From: Elusimicrobia bacterium RIFCSPLOWO2_02_FULL_39_32
Lineage (GTDB): Bacteria > Elusimicrobiota > Elusimicrobia > 2-02-FULL-39-32
Length of the DNA: 64,000 nucleotides
Reading direction: 5' to 3'
Assembly: GCA_001800135.1 (NCBI GenBank)
Contig: MGUU01000005.1
Span: 1-64,000, forward strand
Part shown: in pieces, positions 7,555 to 17,419 of the stretch
Numbering within the stretch: the stretch's first letter is position 1
How the letters are laid out: each line of letters opens with the position of its first letter
The notes under the pieces: model-generated
Seen by the model: the letters and a program-made list of their open reading frames with translations, nothing else
Database searches by the model: none
Told to the model about the DNA's origin: nothing
Program-made: the position numbers and the translations under genes

Positions 7555-8859
7555 TTATAAATAAGAAACAGCTTTTACTCCGCTTAAAACTGCGGATTCA
7601 ATGGTTGCAGGAAGCCCGGTATCTGTCCAGTCTCCAGCCAAGAAAAAATTTTTTAAAGGGGTTTTTTGAGGAAGACGAAACTCTTGAGCTCCAATTTTAG
7701 GGGAAAGGGTTGCGTTTTTTTCCCTTTGAATTAAAGCCCGACGCAATTTAAAACCCTTGATTTTAGGAAAACAGTCCTGTAACTCCTCCATACATAGTTT
7801 TAAAATTTCCTGATCGCTTTTTGTTATGATTTGATGCGCTCCGCTAATCACTAAAGAGAGATGTTTTGAAGCGGATTTTAAAATTTTAGATTTATTAAAA
7901 AACCACTGAACTTGAGTGTCTAAAAGACCGGCAAATCTTAAGTCAGTCACAGGCTCATCAAACCAGAGCGCAATGGAACAAATAGGAGAGGATTGAAGAT
8001 TTTTCAATTTTCCAAAAAATTTTCTTTCAAATTCTTCCCCAACTAAGTTTGGCAAAACAAAAAAAGGAACCGCGCATATATAAACATCCGCTTTTAAAAC
8101 CGTCCCATCTCTTAAAATTACCCCTGAAACCGAATCTCCCTCAAACTCAATTTTACTGACTAAAACATTGGTTCGGATACTGCTATTTCTGTCTTGTAAA
8201 TATCTCTCCGTAGAACTACCGCACAACTCGCTTAAACCCACTGTAGATAAAGCGATCTTTGATTTCTCTTTGGAGCTGAAAAAAGCCTCTTTCAAAACAA
8301 TTCTTAAACTCTCCGCATCCGCAATAGAAGGCTGTTCATTTAATGTGGCTATGGTAATAAGATCCCAAAAATATTTTCTAGCTCTTTCTGATTGGCCTAA
8401 AGCGATTAGCCATTCCTCTACTGTTTTTGTCTTTAAATTTTGAGCCCCATTTTTTAACGCTCCATAAACTTTTAGCATACTGAACTTTTCAACAAGGGAT
8501 AGGGTTCCAAGGTTCGCCAAACCAAAAAATAAATGATAGGGAGCAGGGATTTGAGGACAATTTAAATTAAAAATTTTCCCTTTTCTATTGACAAAATTTA
8601 CAGACAATTTATCTTGAAACCTTAAATCTTTTAAAGATCCAATTTTTTCCAAAAATCGAATCGTAGAGCTATAACAGCCCATAAAAAGATGCTGCCCATT
8701 GTCTAAAATTTCTCCGGATTCCTTATCTTTAAAAGAAGAAGCCCTTCCCCCTAAGCGGCCGGATTGTTCCAATAAAGTAACCTCAAAACCTTTATCTTGA
8801 AGTTCAACTGCACTGGATAGTCCTGCCCAGCCTCCTCCTATTACGATAGCTCTATTCAT
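7555..8859 (-). CDS. hpnE: Hydroxysqualene dehydroxylase (squalene-associated FAD-dependent desaturase)
   Basis: The third enzyme of the bacterial HpnCDE squalene route; reduces hydroxysqualene to squalene. It is an amine-oxidase/phytoene desaturase-type flavoprotein. The N-terminal Rossmann motif is VIGGGWAGLSSAVELQ, followed by EQSGRLGGRASSF, and the C-terminal FAD-closing motif is FFLAGDWTDTGLPATIESAV. The length of 434 fits HpnE and is shorter than carotenoid desaturases. Context decides the assignment, because hpnD and hpnC lie directly upstream in the same orientation. No squalene-hopene cyclase is in the window, so the end product (hopanoid, sterol-like or other) is not shown. Confidence 0.92.
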   Translation of the reverse strand: MNRAIVIGGGWAGLSSAVELQDKGFEVTLLEQSGRLGGRASSFKDKESGEILDNGQHLFMGCYSSTIRFLEKIGSLKDLRFQDKLSVNFVNRKGKIFNLNCPQIPAPYHLFFGLANLGTLSLVEKFSMLKVYGALKNGAQNLKTKTVEEWLIALGQSERARKYFWDLITIATLNEQPSIADAESLRIVLKEAFFSSKEKSKIALSTVGLSELCGSSTERYLQDRNSSIRTNVLVSKIEFEGDSVSGVILRDGTVLKADVYICAVPFFVLPNLVGEEFERKFFGKLKNLQSSPICSIALWFDEPVTDLRFAGLLDTQVQWFFNKSKILKSASKHLSLVISGAHQIITKSDQEILKLCMEELQDCFPKIKGFKLRRALIQREKNATLSPKIGAQEFRLPQKTPLKNFFLAGDWTDTGLPATIESAVLSGVKAVSYL

Positions 8860-8934
8860 ACTATATCTTGTCTAAAAGAGAACCAAAAGCACTATTCTAA
8901 ATTTAATTTCAAAAACTTTTTTCCTCTTCAATCA

Positions 8935-9804
8935 TCACAACCTTGCATGCATCCATCCCACCAATAGTCTCCAAAAATATTCAATTTTGGAAAGTGTAAC
9001 TCGAGCATCCAAGATTCTAAAAGGATTTTTTTTAATCTTAATAAAAATCGCGTAGTAAATGGAGCGCATCACTTCCGCTGCCACTAACCTTGAGCGATCC
9101 TCTTCTGTCAGATTTTCTTTGGCTCTTTCATAATAACTTTGCGCTCTATCACACTGAAATTCTATCATTGCCTTAAAATTCTCTAACTTCTCTTCTTTAA
9201 AAAGATTGCAGCCACTAGACAAGCTGAGGATATCCTTTCTTTCCAAACCAAAATTTTTAAGCTCTACTTCTGGGATATAAACTCGATTTTGTTTTGCGTC
9301 AGATCGAATGTCTCTTAAAATATTGGTTAGTTGAAAGGCGACTCCTAAATGTATAGCGTAATCTTTTGATTTCTTATTTTTGTAACTAAAAATTTCAAGA
9401 CAGATAAGCCCAACAATACTAGCCACCTTGTAACAGTAAGGATAAAGTTCCTCAAAATTCAAAAACGATTTTTTCTGAAGATCTAGCCCCACCCCTTCAA
9501 TTAACTCCAAAAAATAATCTTCTGGAATCTTATATTTTTCAACTACTTTAAAAAGTTCTTGCAAAACCGGATGATCTGATTTTCCTTTAAAAGCAAAAAA
9601 AGTTTTCTCTTTCCACTCCTCTAAAGTTTTGGCAGCTTCTTTCTCCCCTTTTGCTAGAGACCCTTCATCCACAATGTCGTCAGTTAAACGGCAATAAGCG
9701 TAAACAGTGTTGAGCGCTTCTCTTTTTTCTTTGCTTAAAAAATAAAAAGAGGAGACAAAATTCGATTTGCTTTTAAGAACAATTTCTTCTGAATTAGAGT
9801 TCAT
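8935..9804 (-). CDS. hpnD: Presqualene diphosphate synthase
   Basis: Joins two farnesyl diphosphates into presqualene diphosphate. A trans-isoprenyl head-to-head synthase of 289 residues with both Asp-rich metal-binding motifs: LTDDIVDEG (about residue 40) and QLTNILRDIRSDAKQNRVY (about residue 152). The first five residues overlap the end of hpnC by 11 bases, typical of coupled translation. Assignment to HpnD rather than HpnC rests on its position as second of the pair and on closer likeness to the phytoene-synthase-like branch; a swap with its neighbour is possible. Confidence 0.88.
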   Translation of the reverse strand: MNSNSEEIVLKSKSNFVSSFYFLSKEKREALNTVYAYCRLTDDIVDEGSLAKGEKEAAKTLEEWKEKTFFAFKGKSDHPVLQELFKVVEKYKIPEDYFLELIEGVGLDLQKKSFLNFEELYPYCYKVASIVGLICLEIFSYKNKKSKDYAIHLGVAFQLTNILRDIRSDAKQNRVYIPEVELKNFGLERKDILSLSSGCNLFKEEKLENFKAMIEFQCDRAQSYYERAKENLTEEDRSRLVAAEVMRSIYYAIFIKIKKNPFRILDARVTLSKIEYFWRLLVGWMHARL

Positions 9805-10696
9805 GATTTAAAAACTCTAAAGGACGAATAGTCTTAAGAAAAAAGGAACGCGCCAGTAAAGAAAATTTATCTCTCCATGTTATCTCCGGACGGAACTCAA
9901 AAACATTATAATCTTTCTCTTTAATTTTTCTTAAAATAGTAGTTCCTCCCAGCCAGGTTAGTTTCATTTCAATTTTTAAGTCCTTGCCTACAAGCTCAGT
10001 GAGGGGCAACCCTTGATTAAAAAGTTGCGCGGTCTTCTGCGCGCAAAAATGAAGAAGCTTTTTAAAAGATTCGTTAGGGTTCTCCTTTTTTAAATCTTCT
10101 TCACTCACCCCAAAGCGCTGCATCTGGTCTTGAGGCAAATAAATTCTGTCTTTTTTAAAATCTATGGCGATATCCTGCCAAAAATTTGTGAGCTGTAAAG
10201 CGGTGCAAATGTGGTCAGACAACTGATGAAGCGCCTGTTCCTGATAGCCAAAAATATGGAGCACAAGCCTTCCTACAGGGTTCGCGGAATGCTTACAATA
10301 ATAAAGAACCTCTTCAAAATTTTTATAACGATTTTTTTCAACATCCATGCGATAAGCAGTAAGCAAATCCTTTAAAAGTTGCGGCGGCAGCGCCAATTTA
10401 GATATTGTTTCTGAAAGCGCGACAAAAATAGGATGATCGCACCTGCCAGAAACGCATTTTTCTAACAAATCCTCCCACTCATCCAACTGATCTAAGCGCT
10501 TCCTTAAGTCATCTAAAGTCTCCCCCTTAAAACGACCTTCATCCGCAAAATCATCTGCGGTTCTGGCAAAAGCATAGATCGCCCAGACATATTTTCTTTT
10601 TTCTTTAGGAACTAAAAAAGAGCCAACAGGAAAATTCTCATAATGCTTTTTGGCTAAATTTTCACAAAACCTAAAAGATTCTTCCAAAGTACTCAT
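9794..10696 (-). CDS. hpnC: Squalene synthase HpnC (hydroxysqualene-forming)
   Basis: Converts presqualene diphosphate to hydroxysqualene. 300 residues of the squalene/phytoene synthase fold. The metal motifs RTADDFADEG and QLTNFWQDIAIDFKKDRIYL are both intact. YYCKHSANPVGRLVL is the conserved helix of the family. The start is 6 bases after the Sua5 stop region, inside the same operon. Order hpnC-hpnD-hpnE matches that of other bacteria with this pathway. Confidence 0.9.
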   Translation of the reverse strand: MSTLEESFRFCENLAKKHYENFPVGSFLVPKEKRKYVWAIYAFARTADDFADEGRFKGETLDDLRKRLDQLDEWEDLLEKCVSGRCDHPIFVALSETISKLALPPQLLKDLLTAYRMDVEKNRYKNFEEVLYYCKHSANPVGRLVLHIFGYQEQALHQLSDHICTALQLTNFWQDIAIDFKKDRIYLPQDQMQRFGVSEEDLKKENPNESFKKLLHFCAQKTAQLFNQGLPLTELVGKDLKIEMKLTWLGGTTILRKIKEKDYNVFEFRPEITWRDKFSLLARSFFLKTIRPLEFLNHEL

Positions 10697-10701
10697 TAAA
10701 T

Positions 10702-11661
10702 TTAAGCGCTCGCCCTTTTTAACCTGTCCATAAAAGCCAGCCCTATCCCTTTTTGTTCAATCGTCTCAACTAAAAGGGTTTGAACCTTTGCTTTTTCCGC
10801 GTCATAGAAATAGGAATAAAGCTGTTTTGCCATTTCAAATTTATTTCCATGGAACATTTTATTAAAAACAATATTTTTAAAATTTGGAATTTTTTTACTG
10901 TAAGAAAAAACACCCAGCCTTGTTTTTTGATTTTGCCACTGTTCTAAAGTTTTCTCCCAATATTGAGGCTCCACCAGTACGACTTTACAATTTGGTTTAT
11001 AATGTTGGTGTTTTACTCCAGGGGATAGAACTTTTTTATTTTTTCCTTTAGCAGCCAAACAAATATTTGGCAATACTTTTTTTAACTTTTCTAAAGTTAC
11101 AAAACCAGGACGCAAAATCCTAAAAGGAACCCTCGTAATATCTAGAACAGTAGATTCAAGCCCTAATTCAGATTGTTCTCCTTTTAAAACCATGTTGACC
11201 TTATTCCCCAACTCCCTAACTACATCCTGATAGCGCGTTGAGCTGGGCCTGCCAGATATATTTGCGCTGGGAGCTGCAATGGGCTCTCCTAATGCACGGA
11301 TTAATTCTAATGCTGTTCTATGGTTTGGCATCCGAATCGCCACAGTCTTAAGACCTGCCGAGGCTAAAGCAGGCGCTAGAGCCGATCGTTTACAAACCAA
11401 TGTAAGTGGTCCAGGCCAAAATTTTTCTATTAATTTAAAAGCAGCTCTAGGAAAATTTTGAGTTAGCATTTTCAACTCTTTTAGATCAGCAATATGGACA
11501 ATTAAGGGATTATCCATAGGCCTATTTTTAACTTTAAAAATTTTTTGAAGCGCCTGCTCGTCAAAAAGACGAGCGCCTAAACCATAAACAGTTTCTGTTG
11601 GAAAACAAACCAACCCGCCCTGGTTTAAAAACCGAACAGCTTTTTTTATTTCTCTCTTCAT
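10702..11661 (-). CDS. tsaC: L-threonylcarbamoyladenylate synthase (Sua5 type)
   Basis: Makes threonylcarbamoyl-AMP from Thr, bicarbonate and ATP for the t6A modification at position 37 of ANN-decoding tRNAs. The N-terminal YrdC domain shows CFPTETVYGLGARL, KVKNRPMDNPLIVHI, PIAAPSANISGRPSSTRYQD and GLESTVLDIT. LRPGFVT and SPGVKHQHYKP mark the linker and start of the C-terminal Sua5 domain. At 319 residues it is therefore the two-domain Sua5 form, not the short TsaC/YrdC form. It lies in the metabolic operon between ilvD (55 bases) and hpnC (5 bases). Confidence 0.93.
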   Translation of the reverse strand: MKREIKKAVRFLNQGGLVCFPTETVYGLGARLFDEQALQKIFKVKNRPMDNPLIVHIADLKELKMLTQNFPRAAFKLIEKFWPGPLTLVCKRSALAPALASAGLKTVAIRMPNHRTALELIRALGEPIAAPSANISGRPSSTRYQDVVRELGNKVNMVLKGEQSELGLESTVLDITRVPFRILRPGFVTLEKLKKVLPNICLAAKGKNKKVLSPGVKHQHYKPNCKVVLVEPQYWEKTLEQWQNQKTRLGVFSYSKKIPNFKNIVFNKMFHGNKFEMAKQLYSYFYDAEKAKVQTLLVETIEQKGIGLAFMDRLKRASA

Positions 11662-11716
11662 GTTTGTGAAAAAAAATGGCTGGGTTTTTTTCTAAAAAAT
11701 GCGGTCTTTAAGAAAT

Positions 11717-13399
11717 TTATTTCCAAATGGTAACAGCGCCTAGGGAAGAGGAAGATACATCTTTTGCAAATTTATAAAGAACGCCTTTTTGACATTTTAA
11801 AGGAGGCGCTTTAAATTTTTTTAATCTCTGACCCATCTCTTTTTTAGAAAGATGAACTTTTAATTCTTTTTTCCCAACATCAATGGTGATTAAATCCCCA
11901 TTTTTCACAATCGCAATCGGCCCTCCAACTTGAGCCTCTGGCGCCACATGCCCAACCACTAAACCATGCGTTCCTCCGGAAAATCTACCATCTGTAATTA
12001 AACCCACCTCTTTGCCCAATCCTTTTCCAATTAAACTGGAAGTGACTGCCAGCATCTCTCTCATGCCAGGCCCTCCTTTTGGGCCTTCATAGCGCACAAT
12101 CACCATATCTCCTTTTTTAATTTTATCCGCAAGGATTGCTTTTAAAGTTTCTTCTTCTGAATTATAAATTTTAGCAGGCCCTGTCATGGAGATATTGTCT
12201 AAACCTGAAATTTTAGCCACGGCCCCTTCTGGCGCTAAATTGCCTTTTAAAATCACAAGAGGGCCGGAAGGATGCAAAGGATGAGAACAATCCCGCACAA
12301 TTTCTTGATGAGCTTTTAAATCCGGAACCTCTTTTAAATTTTCTTCCATGGTTTTTCCTGTCACTGTTAAACAATCCCCATGAAGTAATCCGCTCTTAAA
12401 TAGCATTTTTAAAACCCCTGTGATCCCGCCCACTAGATTTAAGTCATTCATCACATATTTTCCGCTTGGTTTTAAATCCGCTAAATGAGGTGAACGCCTG
12501 CCAATACGATTAAAATCTTCTAACTCTAAATCCACTCCAATAGTTCTTGCCATGGCCAACAAATGCAACACTGCATTGGTGGATCCGCCAAGGGCCATGA
12601 CTAATGTAATCGCGTTTTCAAAAGCTTTTTTAGTCATTATTTTTTTAGGCGTAATTTCCTTTTCTAAAAGCGGAACGATCGCTTCTCCTGCTTTTAAACA
12701 ATCCATGCTTTTATCCTGAGTAATCGCTGAATGAGAAGCGCTCCCGGGCAGACTCATCCCTAAAGCTTCAATGGCTGAAGCCATGGTATTGGCTGTGTAC
12801 ATGCCGCCGCAGGATCCAGCTCCTGGGCAAGCATTGCATTCAATCCCTTTAAACTGTTCTCTGCTAATTTTTCCAGCGGAAAGAGCTCCTACTGCTTCAA
12901 AAATGCTGACAATATCCACATCTTTATTTTCATAGTTGCCCGGCAGAATAGTTCCGCCGTAAATAAAAATACTAGGGATATTTAAACGGGCCATGGCCAT
13001 TAAAGCGCCGGGCATATTTTTATCACAGCCGCCAAGCGCAATTAAAGCGTCAAACCTCTGAGCAGAAGATACCAATTCTATGGAATCAGCAATCACTTCT
13101 CTAGAAACTAAAGAATATTTCATGCCTTCATGTCCCATAGAAATTCCATCGCTGACTGTAATGGTTCCAAAAATTTGAGCCACCCCTCCGGCCATTTTCA
13201 CCCCTTGCTTGGTTTTTTCCGCCAAGAGATTGATATGCGCATTGCAAGGCGTAATTTCACTCCATGTGCTGGCGATCCCAACCATGGGTTTTTCAAAATC
13301 CTCATCTTTAAAACCCACGGCTCTAAGCATGGCTCTATTTGGCGCCCGGCTGTCTCCCTCAGTAACCATCCAACTTTTTTTCTTTAGCGATTTTTTCAT
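11717..13399 (-). CDS. ilvD: Dihydroxy-acid dehydratase
   Basis: Dehydrates 2,3-dihydroxy-isovalerate and -methylvalerate to the 2-oxo acids, the third common step of valine and isoleucine synthesis. It needs an Fe-S cluster and Mg2+. Cluster-binding cysteines are in [16 protein letters not shown] and [18 protein letters not shown]. The C-terminal signature [15 protein letters not shown] is intact. 560 residues is normal. Its start overlaps the stop of the upstream acetyltransferase gene by 4 bases. No other ilv genes are in the window. Confidence 0.96.
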   Translation of the reverse strand: MKKSLKKKSWMVTEGDSRAPNRAMLRAVGFKDEDFEKPMVGIASTWSEITPCNAHINLLAEKTKQGVKMAGGVAQIFGTITVSDGISMGHEGMKYSLVSREVIADSIELVSSAQRFDALIALGGCDKNMPGALMAMARLNIPSIFIYGGTILPGNYENKDVDIVSIFEAVGALSAGKISREQFKGIECNACPGAGSCGGMYTANTMASAIEALGMSLPGSASHSAITQDKSMDCLKAGEAIVPLLEKEITPKKIMTKKAFENAITLVMALGGSTNAVLHLLAMARTIGVDLELEDFNRIGRRSPHLADLKPSGKYVMNDLNLVGGITGVLKMLFKSGLLHGDCLTVTGKTMEENLKEVPDLKAHQEIVRDCSHPLHPSGPLVILKGNLAPEGAVAKISGLDNISMTGPAKIYNSEEETLKAILADKIKKGDMVIVRYEGPKGGPGMREMLAVTSSLIGKGLGKEVGLITDGRFSGGTHGLVVGHVAPEAQVGGPIAIVKNGDLITIDVGKKELKVHLSKKEMGQRLKKFKAPPLKCQKGVLYKFAKDVSSSSLGAVTIWK

Positions 13400-13797
13400 T
13401 TTGCCCTCGTTCTTAAAAATAACGGCTTTTGGCCATGCAGCTGCTCGGAAAAACCTAATCTTTTAAAAAGATTGATCCTGTCCGTAATAGCTAATATCTC
13501 CAAAATTTTTTTCTTTTTAGCTTCCTTTAAACAATGGTTTAATAAATGCGTGGCTAACCCTTTTTTCTGCTCTTTCACTTCCACAACTAAAGAGCGGATT
13601 TCAGCTAATTTTTTATTATATATCTCAAGAGCACAGCAGGCAATAATTTTATTCTGTTCTTCCACCACCCAAAAATGATGCGCTGCTTTCTCAATTTCTT
13701 TTAAGGATCGCTTTAAAATTTTGCCTCTTTGCGTAGCTTGGGTTATAAGATGATAAATTGCAGGAACATCTGTGAGTCGAGCAAGTCTAATGAGCAT
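13396..13797 (-). CDS. argA: GNAT N-acetyltransferase, short ArgA-type (N-acetylglutamate synthase-like)
   Basis: 133 residues of the GNAT fold. [15 protein letters not shown] at the start, a Gly-Lys-Ile-Leu-Lys-Arg-Ser segment (GKILKRS), [20 protein letters not shown] (acetyl-CoA pyrophosphate loop, Gln/Arg-x-x-Gly-x-Ala type) and INLFKRLGF at the end match the short stand-alone or ArgH-fused N-acetylglutamate synthase group. Its likely role is the first step of arginine synthesis, acetylating glutamate. Its position next to ilvD is compatible with amino acid synthesis. A different GNAT substrate cannot be ruled out. It overlaps ilvD by 4 bases and starts 17 bases after the stop of the upstream oxidoreductase gene. 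Confidence 0.72.
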   Translation of the reverse strand: MLIRLARLTDVPAIYHLITQATQRGKILKRSLKEIEKAAHHFWVVEEQNKIIACCALEIYNKKLAEIRSLVVEVKEQKKGLATHLLNHCLKEAKKKKILEILAITDRINLFKRLGFSEQLHGQKPLFLRTRAK

Positions 13798-13814
13798 ATT
13801 TTTTTTAAAAAACT

Positions 13815-16800
13815 CTATTTGAAAGAAAATTTCGTATTTGGATTTTGCTTTTTCAAAAATTCTATGTCGCTTAAAAGGTTAAACACTTTTTTTCTTGCCT
13901 CTTCCATTTTAGGATAACGGATTTCTCTATATCCAGACACTGTCTCCGGAATTTTTAAAATCTGAACATATTTCATATAGACTTCGGTGTCTAAAAAATA
14001 GTTAAAACCCCTGACTAAATCTATATACCAATTCCTAAAAGCCTTTTCCCTTGCATGCCAGAGGGGCAGGAGTCTCCTTAAAAATTTACAATATTTCATA
14101 ATGTTTAGCATCCAATTTTTAGTGTGGAAATCAAACTCTAACTCTAACCCCAGCAAAGAGAAATGAGGACGGTTAAAATGAGTATAGTGTATCTCATCCC
14201 CATTAGATTCATCCACCCTATACCGCAATTTATCCCGCTCAATTTTTTCTTGAGATGTTAAAAGATGAGAAACATAAATTTCATCCTTAATAGCCATGAC
14301 TTTAAAAAGGTTCTCGATCACGGCTTTTGTGGCGATAAAATCTTTATGATCTTTTCTATAAACTTCCCAAAGAAGAGAAAGGTAAAGTTCAGCAACCTCC
14401 ATACTTTCATACTGAATGAGCTCATAAAACCTCAAAGCGATTTTCTGATTAGAAACCTCGTCTAAATGCATCCAGCGAATGGCTCGTTCCATGCTTTGCC
14501 GGTATTTAAGCGCAAGTTTCTCTCCAATAAAAATTCTTTTTTTAAGAAACTCAGCTTTCAAGGAGATTGTTTCATCATAAGTACATCGTTTCTTTACAAT
14601 GGAATTTAAAAACTTCTTTGGATTACAAACAATTTCTCTACCCAGATGAAAAGCCTGACTATTTTCTTTAAGATCCTCTTCTCCCACAGTTTCTTTAATA
14701 GCTTTTTCTAAACTTTCAAGCCTCAATGGCAGCTCCCCTTTTTGATAAGCAGCTCCTATGATCAGTAAATTAGTATAGAGTTTAGAGCCCAAAATATTTT
14801 CAGAAATTTGAGAAAAATCAATGCAAAAAAATTTTTCTTTCTTTATTCTTTTTTTAATTTGATCTTCAATTTCGGATGCGTTAAAAGAATCTTTATGCAT
14901 CAAAGTTAAAATGGTTTCAGTTTTATGAGAATTAACAATGGCAGAACTTCTAAAAGGGCTTGCCACCTGCATGTTCGCTTTAGGATCTAACCCCCTAGCT
15001 GTTTCTAAAAGGTCTATGCCTAAAACTAAATCCGCCTTGCCGTAAGGCGCTTGCGGAGCTAGTACCTGATTTGAATTTTTAGAATAAACTACATGTCCAT
15101 AGACTCCGCCGTTTCTAATCGCAAGACCTTTTTTATCCTGAAATAAAACTGAATATCCTTCTTCTATTCCTGCCCGAACTAAAATCGCGGAAATCACGCC
15201 TGCTCCCATGCCGCCTACGGCAAAGGTAGAGATATAATAAGAAGAATCAAAATTAGAAACAGTTGGCAAAGGAATCTCTCCAACTTTTATTTCATTGAAT
15301 GTTTTCCGAGCTGATTTTTTTCTTGTGATCACCACTTTTTCAAAGGAAGGACAAACCTTTCCTTTCATGCAGGCTCCATCTGCAACGCATGTGGAAAGGT
15401 CTGTGACCACCTTAGGTCCAAAATCCGTATCTTCTATGGTTAAACCAGGACAGCCTGTGGTTTGGGTACACTCATGACAAGCTTCACACACATCCGGAGT
15501 GATATTAATGAATTCTTGAGAAGGCAGATAACCTTTTTCCCGAACCATGCTCTTTTTTTCTTTCCTCGTTCTTCGATGAAAAGTAATGGCGCACTCTTTA
15601 TCTGCAATCACCACCTTCACCCCTTCCTTTAAAGCCAAATTTTCTATGAGACGACTGTAGGATTCTCTTTCTTCTGGGTTGGCCCGTATCACAGGAATAT
15701 TTTCACCGCCTGCTAAGGCGCGCACGATTCTTTCAATTTTTTGCTGCAAAGTTTTACGCCCTAAAATATCAAAATCATTGCCCGGAGTGGGTTGGTGACC
15801 GGTCATGGCTGTAGTTTTATTGTCCAGAATAATATAAGTGATGTTCTGATTATTCTTAATAGAATCGGAAATGGCGATCATGCCTGAATGAAAAAATGTA
15901 GAATCCCCTAAAAACACAACCTGCTTATTTTTAATAAAAGGGTCAATGCCTGCCCCTGTTCCTCCTCCCAACCCCATGCCAGAATAGTTCTGCATTAAAC
16001 CCTCATTGGGAGCGAACTGAAGCATGGAGTGACAGCCAGATTCGCCATGAAACACAAAATCTACAGGGCCGCTCTTTTTAGTTTTTATGGAGTTGGGATC
16101 AGAAAATTCCTTTTTCATCTTTAAAGAAACAATGGCGGAATCTCTATGCGGACACCCGGGACAAAAAGTTGGGGTTCTCACAGGAATTTGCAAATTGAGA
16201 TTAGAAGTTTCTTGAATAAGTTTAATTTCTTCCTCAATCTTTTTCTCTTTTCCTTTTATTTGAGGAATCCCTAATGTTAGGAAGAGTTTCCCTAAACGGT
16301 CAATAAGAATAGAGGTATTGATGCCGCGAACTTGTGGAATGCCTTCACAAGCATGAGGAAACTCTTTGCCGTAAATAGAAATTTCATGCGAAAAAGAATC
16401 TGCTCTTTCTTGCGCCATTCCTTGAGCTATCACTTTTATTTGATTCTCTAGAAATGGTCTTTTTTCTTCAATCACAATAACTGTTTTTACTCTTTCTAAA
16501 AACTTTTTTACAAGCTCCTGATCCAAAGGATAGGTAGATCCTAATTTTAAAATTGGAAAAAGAGCTTTTAAATCCATTTCATAAAGAGCATGCTCTAAAT
16601 AACAATAAGACATTCCAGAGGTAATAAATCCAAGAGGGACCTCCAGATTTTGAGAATTAAAATAAAGCAAAGAATTTAAATTTTTTTCCCTAATTTTTTC
16701 TATAAATTTTTTATATCGTGCTTGAAGCGTGGCTTCTTTTTGAGATGTATGGGGCGGAATCATGACAAAATCTTTAACATCCAACTCTTGGTTAGAAAGA

Positions 16801-17414
16801 GTCATCTTCCAATTCGAATTTATTTTTGGATAAACATTGGATTTTACAACCACGCTTCCACCCCCGTCTGCTTGCGGGGTTGTAATTAAAAAAGTGACAT
16901 AAAGATTACAAGCTCCGGAAAGCTCAAAACCAATGTTAATCCAATCTTTTATTTCCTGAAAAGTAGAAGGCTCTAAAATAGGCGCTTGCAAATGTTGAGA
17001 GAGGAATCTGGAATCTGACACGATCTGAGTCGTTTCATTCCAAGGGTCATCTCCTACCACAATTAAAGCTCCGCCTTCTGGGTGTTTAGGTTCCGCAAGG
17101 TTTCCTATGGCAATACCGTCTGAAGCTACATGCAGCCCTACAGATTTCATCACAGCCATGGCTCTTAAGTTAGCCATGCGGCAGCCGTTCAACCTAGCAA
17201 CAGCCAGAGCCTCGTTATTCGCAATTTGTCCTACAATTCCATGCTCTAAAAAAAGATCCCGATTAAAGTAAATAGAATCAAAAACATCAGAAATAGGAGA
17301 GCCTGGATAGCCGGTAAAAAGAGCGATTCCACCCTCTAATCCCCCTTTTAAAAGCAGTTCATTGCCGGTAAAAGCTCTTATACCTTTTGAGGCTCTAAAT
17401 CTTTCATCGCTCAT
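13815..17414 (-). CDS. ior: Indolepyruvate ferredoxin oxidoreductase, fused alpha-beta (1199 aa)
   Basis: Oxidatively decarboxylates arylpyruvates to acyl-CoA with ferredoxin, or runs in reverse to make aromatic or branched-chain 2-oxo acids. Domains in order: pyrimidine-binding domain (LFTGYPGSPISDVFDS), a linker with CPGCPHRDSAIVS, the TPP-binding domain (GDSTFFHSGMIAISDS and DNKTTAMTGHQ), a Cys-rich segment (CEACHECTQTTGCPG and CMKGKVCPSF), the gamma domain (GGMGAGVISAILVRAG) and a long C-terminal region. This full fusion with the CPSF-type second Cys motif resembles the proteobacterial one-chain enzyme, not the two-subunit archaeal IorAB. It has AAGG 8 bases before the ATG and lies 5 bases after recN. 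Confidence 0.88.
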   Translation of the reverse strand: MSDERFRASKGIRAFTGNELLLKGGLEGGIALFTGYPGSPISDVFDSIYFNRDLFLEHGIVGQIANNEALAVARLNGCRMANLRAMAVMKSVGLHVASDGIAIGNLAEPKHPEGGALIVVGDDPWNETTQIVSDSRFLSQHLQAPILEPSTFQEIKDWINIGFELSGACNLYVTFLITTPQADGGGSVVVKSNVYPKINSNWKMTLSNQELDVKDFVMIPPHTSQKEATLQARYKKFIEKIREKNLNSLLYFNSQNLEVPLGFITSGMSYCYLEHALYEMDLKALFPILKLGSTYPLDQELVKKFLERVKTVIVIEEKRPFLENQIKVIAQGMAQERADSFSHEISIYGKEFPHACEGIPQVRGINTSILIDRLGKLFLTLGIPQIKGKEKKIEEEIKLIQETSNLNLQIPVRTPTFCPGCPHRDSAIVSLKMKKEFSDPNSIKTKKSGPVDFVFHGESGCHSMLQFAPNEGLMQNYSGMGLGGGTGAGIDPFIKNKQVVFLGDSTFFHSGMIAISDSIKNNQNITYIILDNKTTAMTGHQPTPGNDFDILGRKTLQQKIERIVRALAGGENIPVIRANPEERESYSRLIENLALKEGVKVVIADKECAITFHRRTRKEKKSMVREKGYLPSQEFINITPDVCEACHECTQTTGCPGLTIEDTDFGPKVVTDLSTCVADGACMKGKVCPSFEKVVITRKKSARKTFNEIKVGEIPLPTVSNFDSSYYISTFAVGGMGAGVISAILVRAGIEEGYSVLFQDKKGLAIRNGGVYGHVVYSKNSNQVLAPQAPYGKADLVLGIDLLETARGLDPKANMQVASPFRSSAIVNSHKTETILTLMHKDSFNASEIEDQIKKRIKKEKFFCIDFSQISENILGSKLYTNLLIIGAAYQKGELPLRLESLEKAIKETVGEEDLKENSQAFHLGREIVCNPKKFLNSIVKKRCTYDETISLKAEFLKKRIFIGEKLALKYRQSMERAIRWMHLDEVSNQKIALRFYELIQYESMEVAELYLSLLWEVYRKDHKDFIATKAVIENLFKVMAIKDEIYVSHLLTSQEKIERDKLRYRVDESNGDEIHYTHFNRPHFSLLGLELEFDFHTKNWMLNIMKYCKFLRRLLPLWHAREKAFRNWYIDLVRGFNYFLDTEVYMKYVQILKIPETVSGYREIRYPKMEEARKKVFNLLSDIEFLKKQNPNTKFSFK

Positions 17415-17419
17415 TGTTT

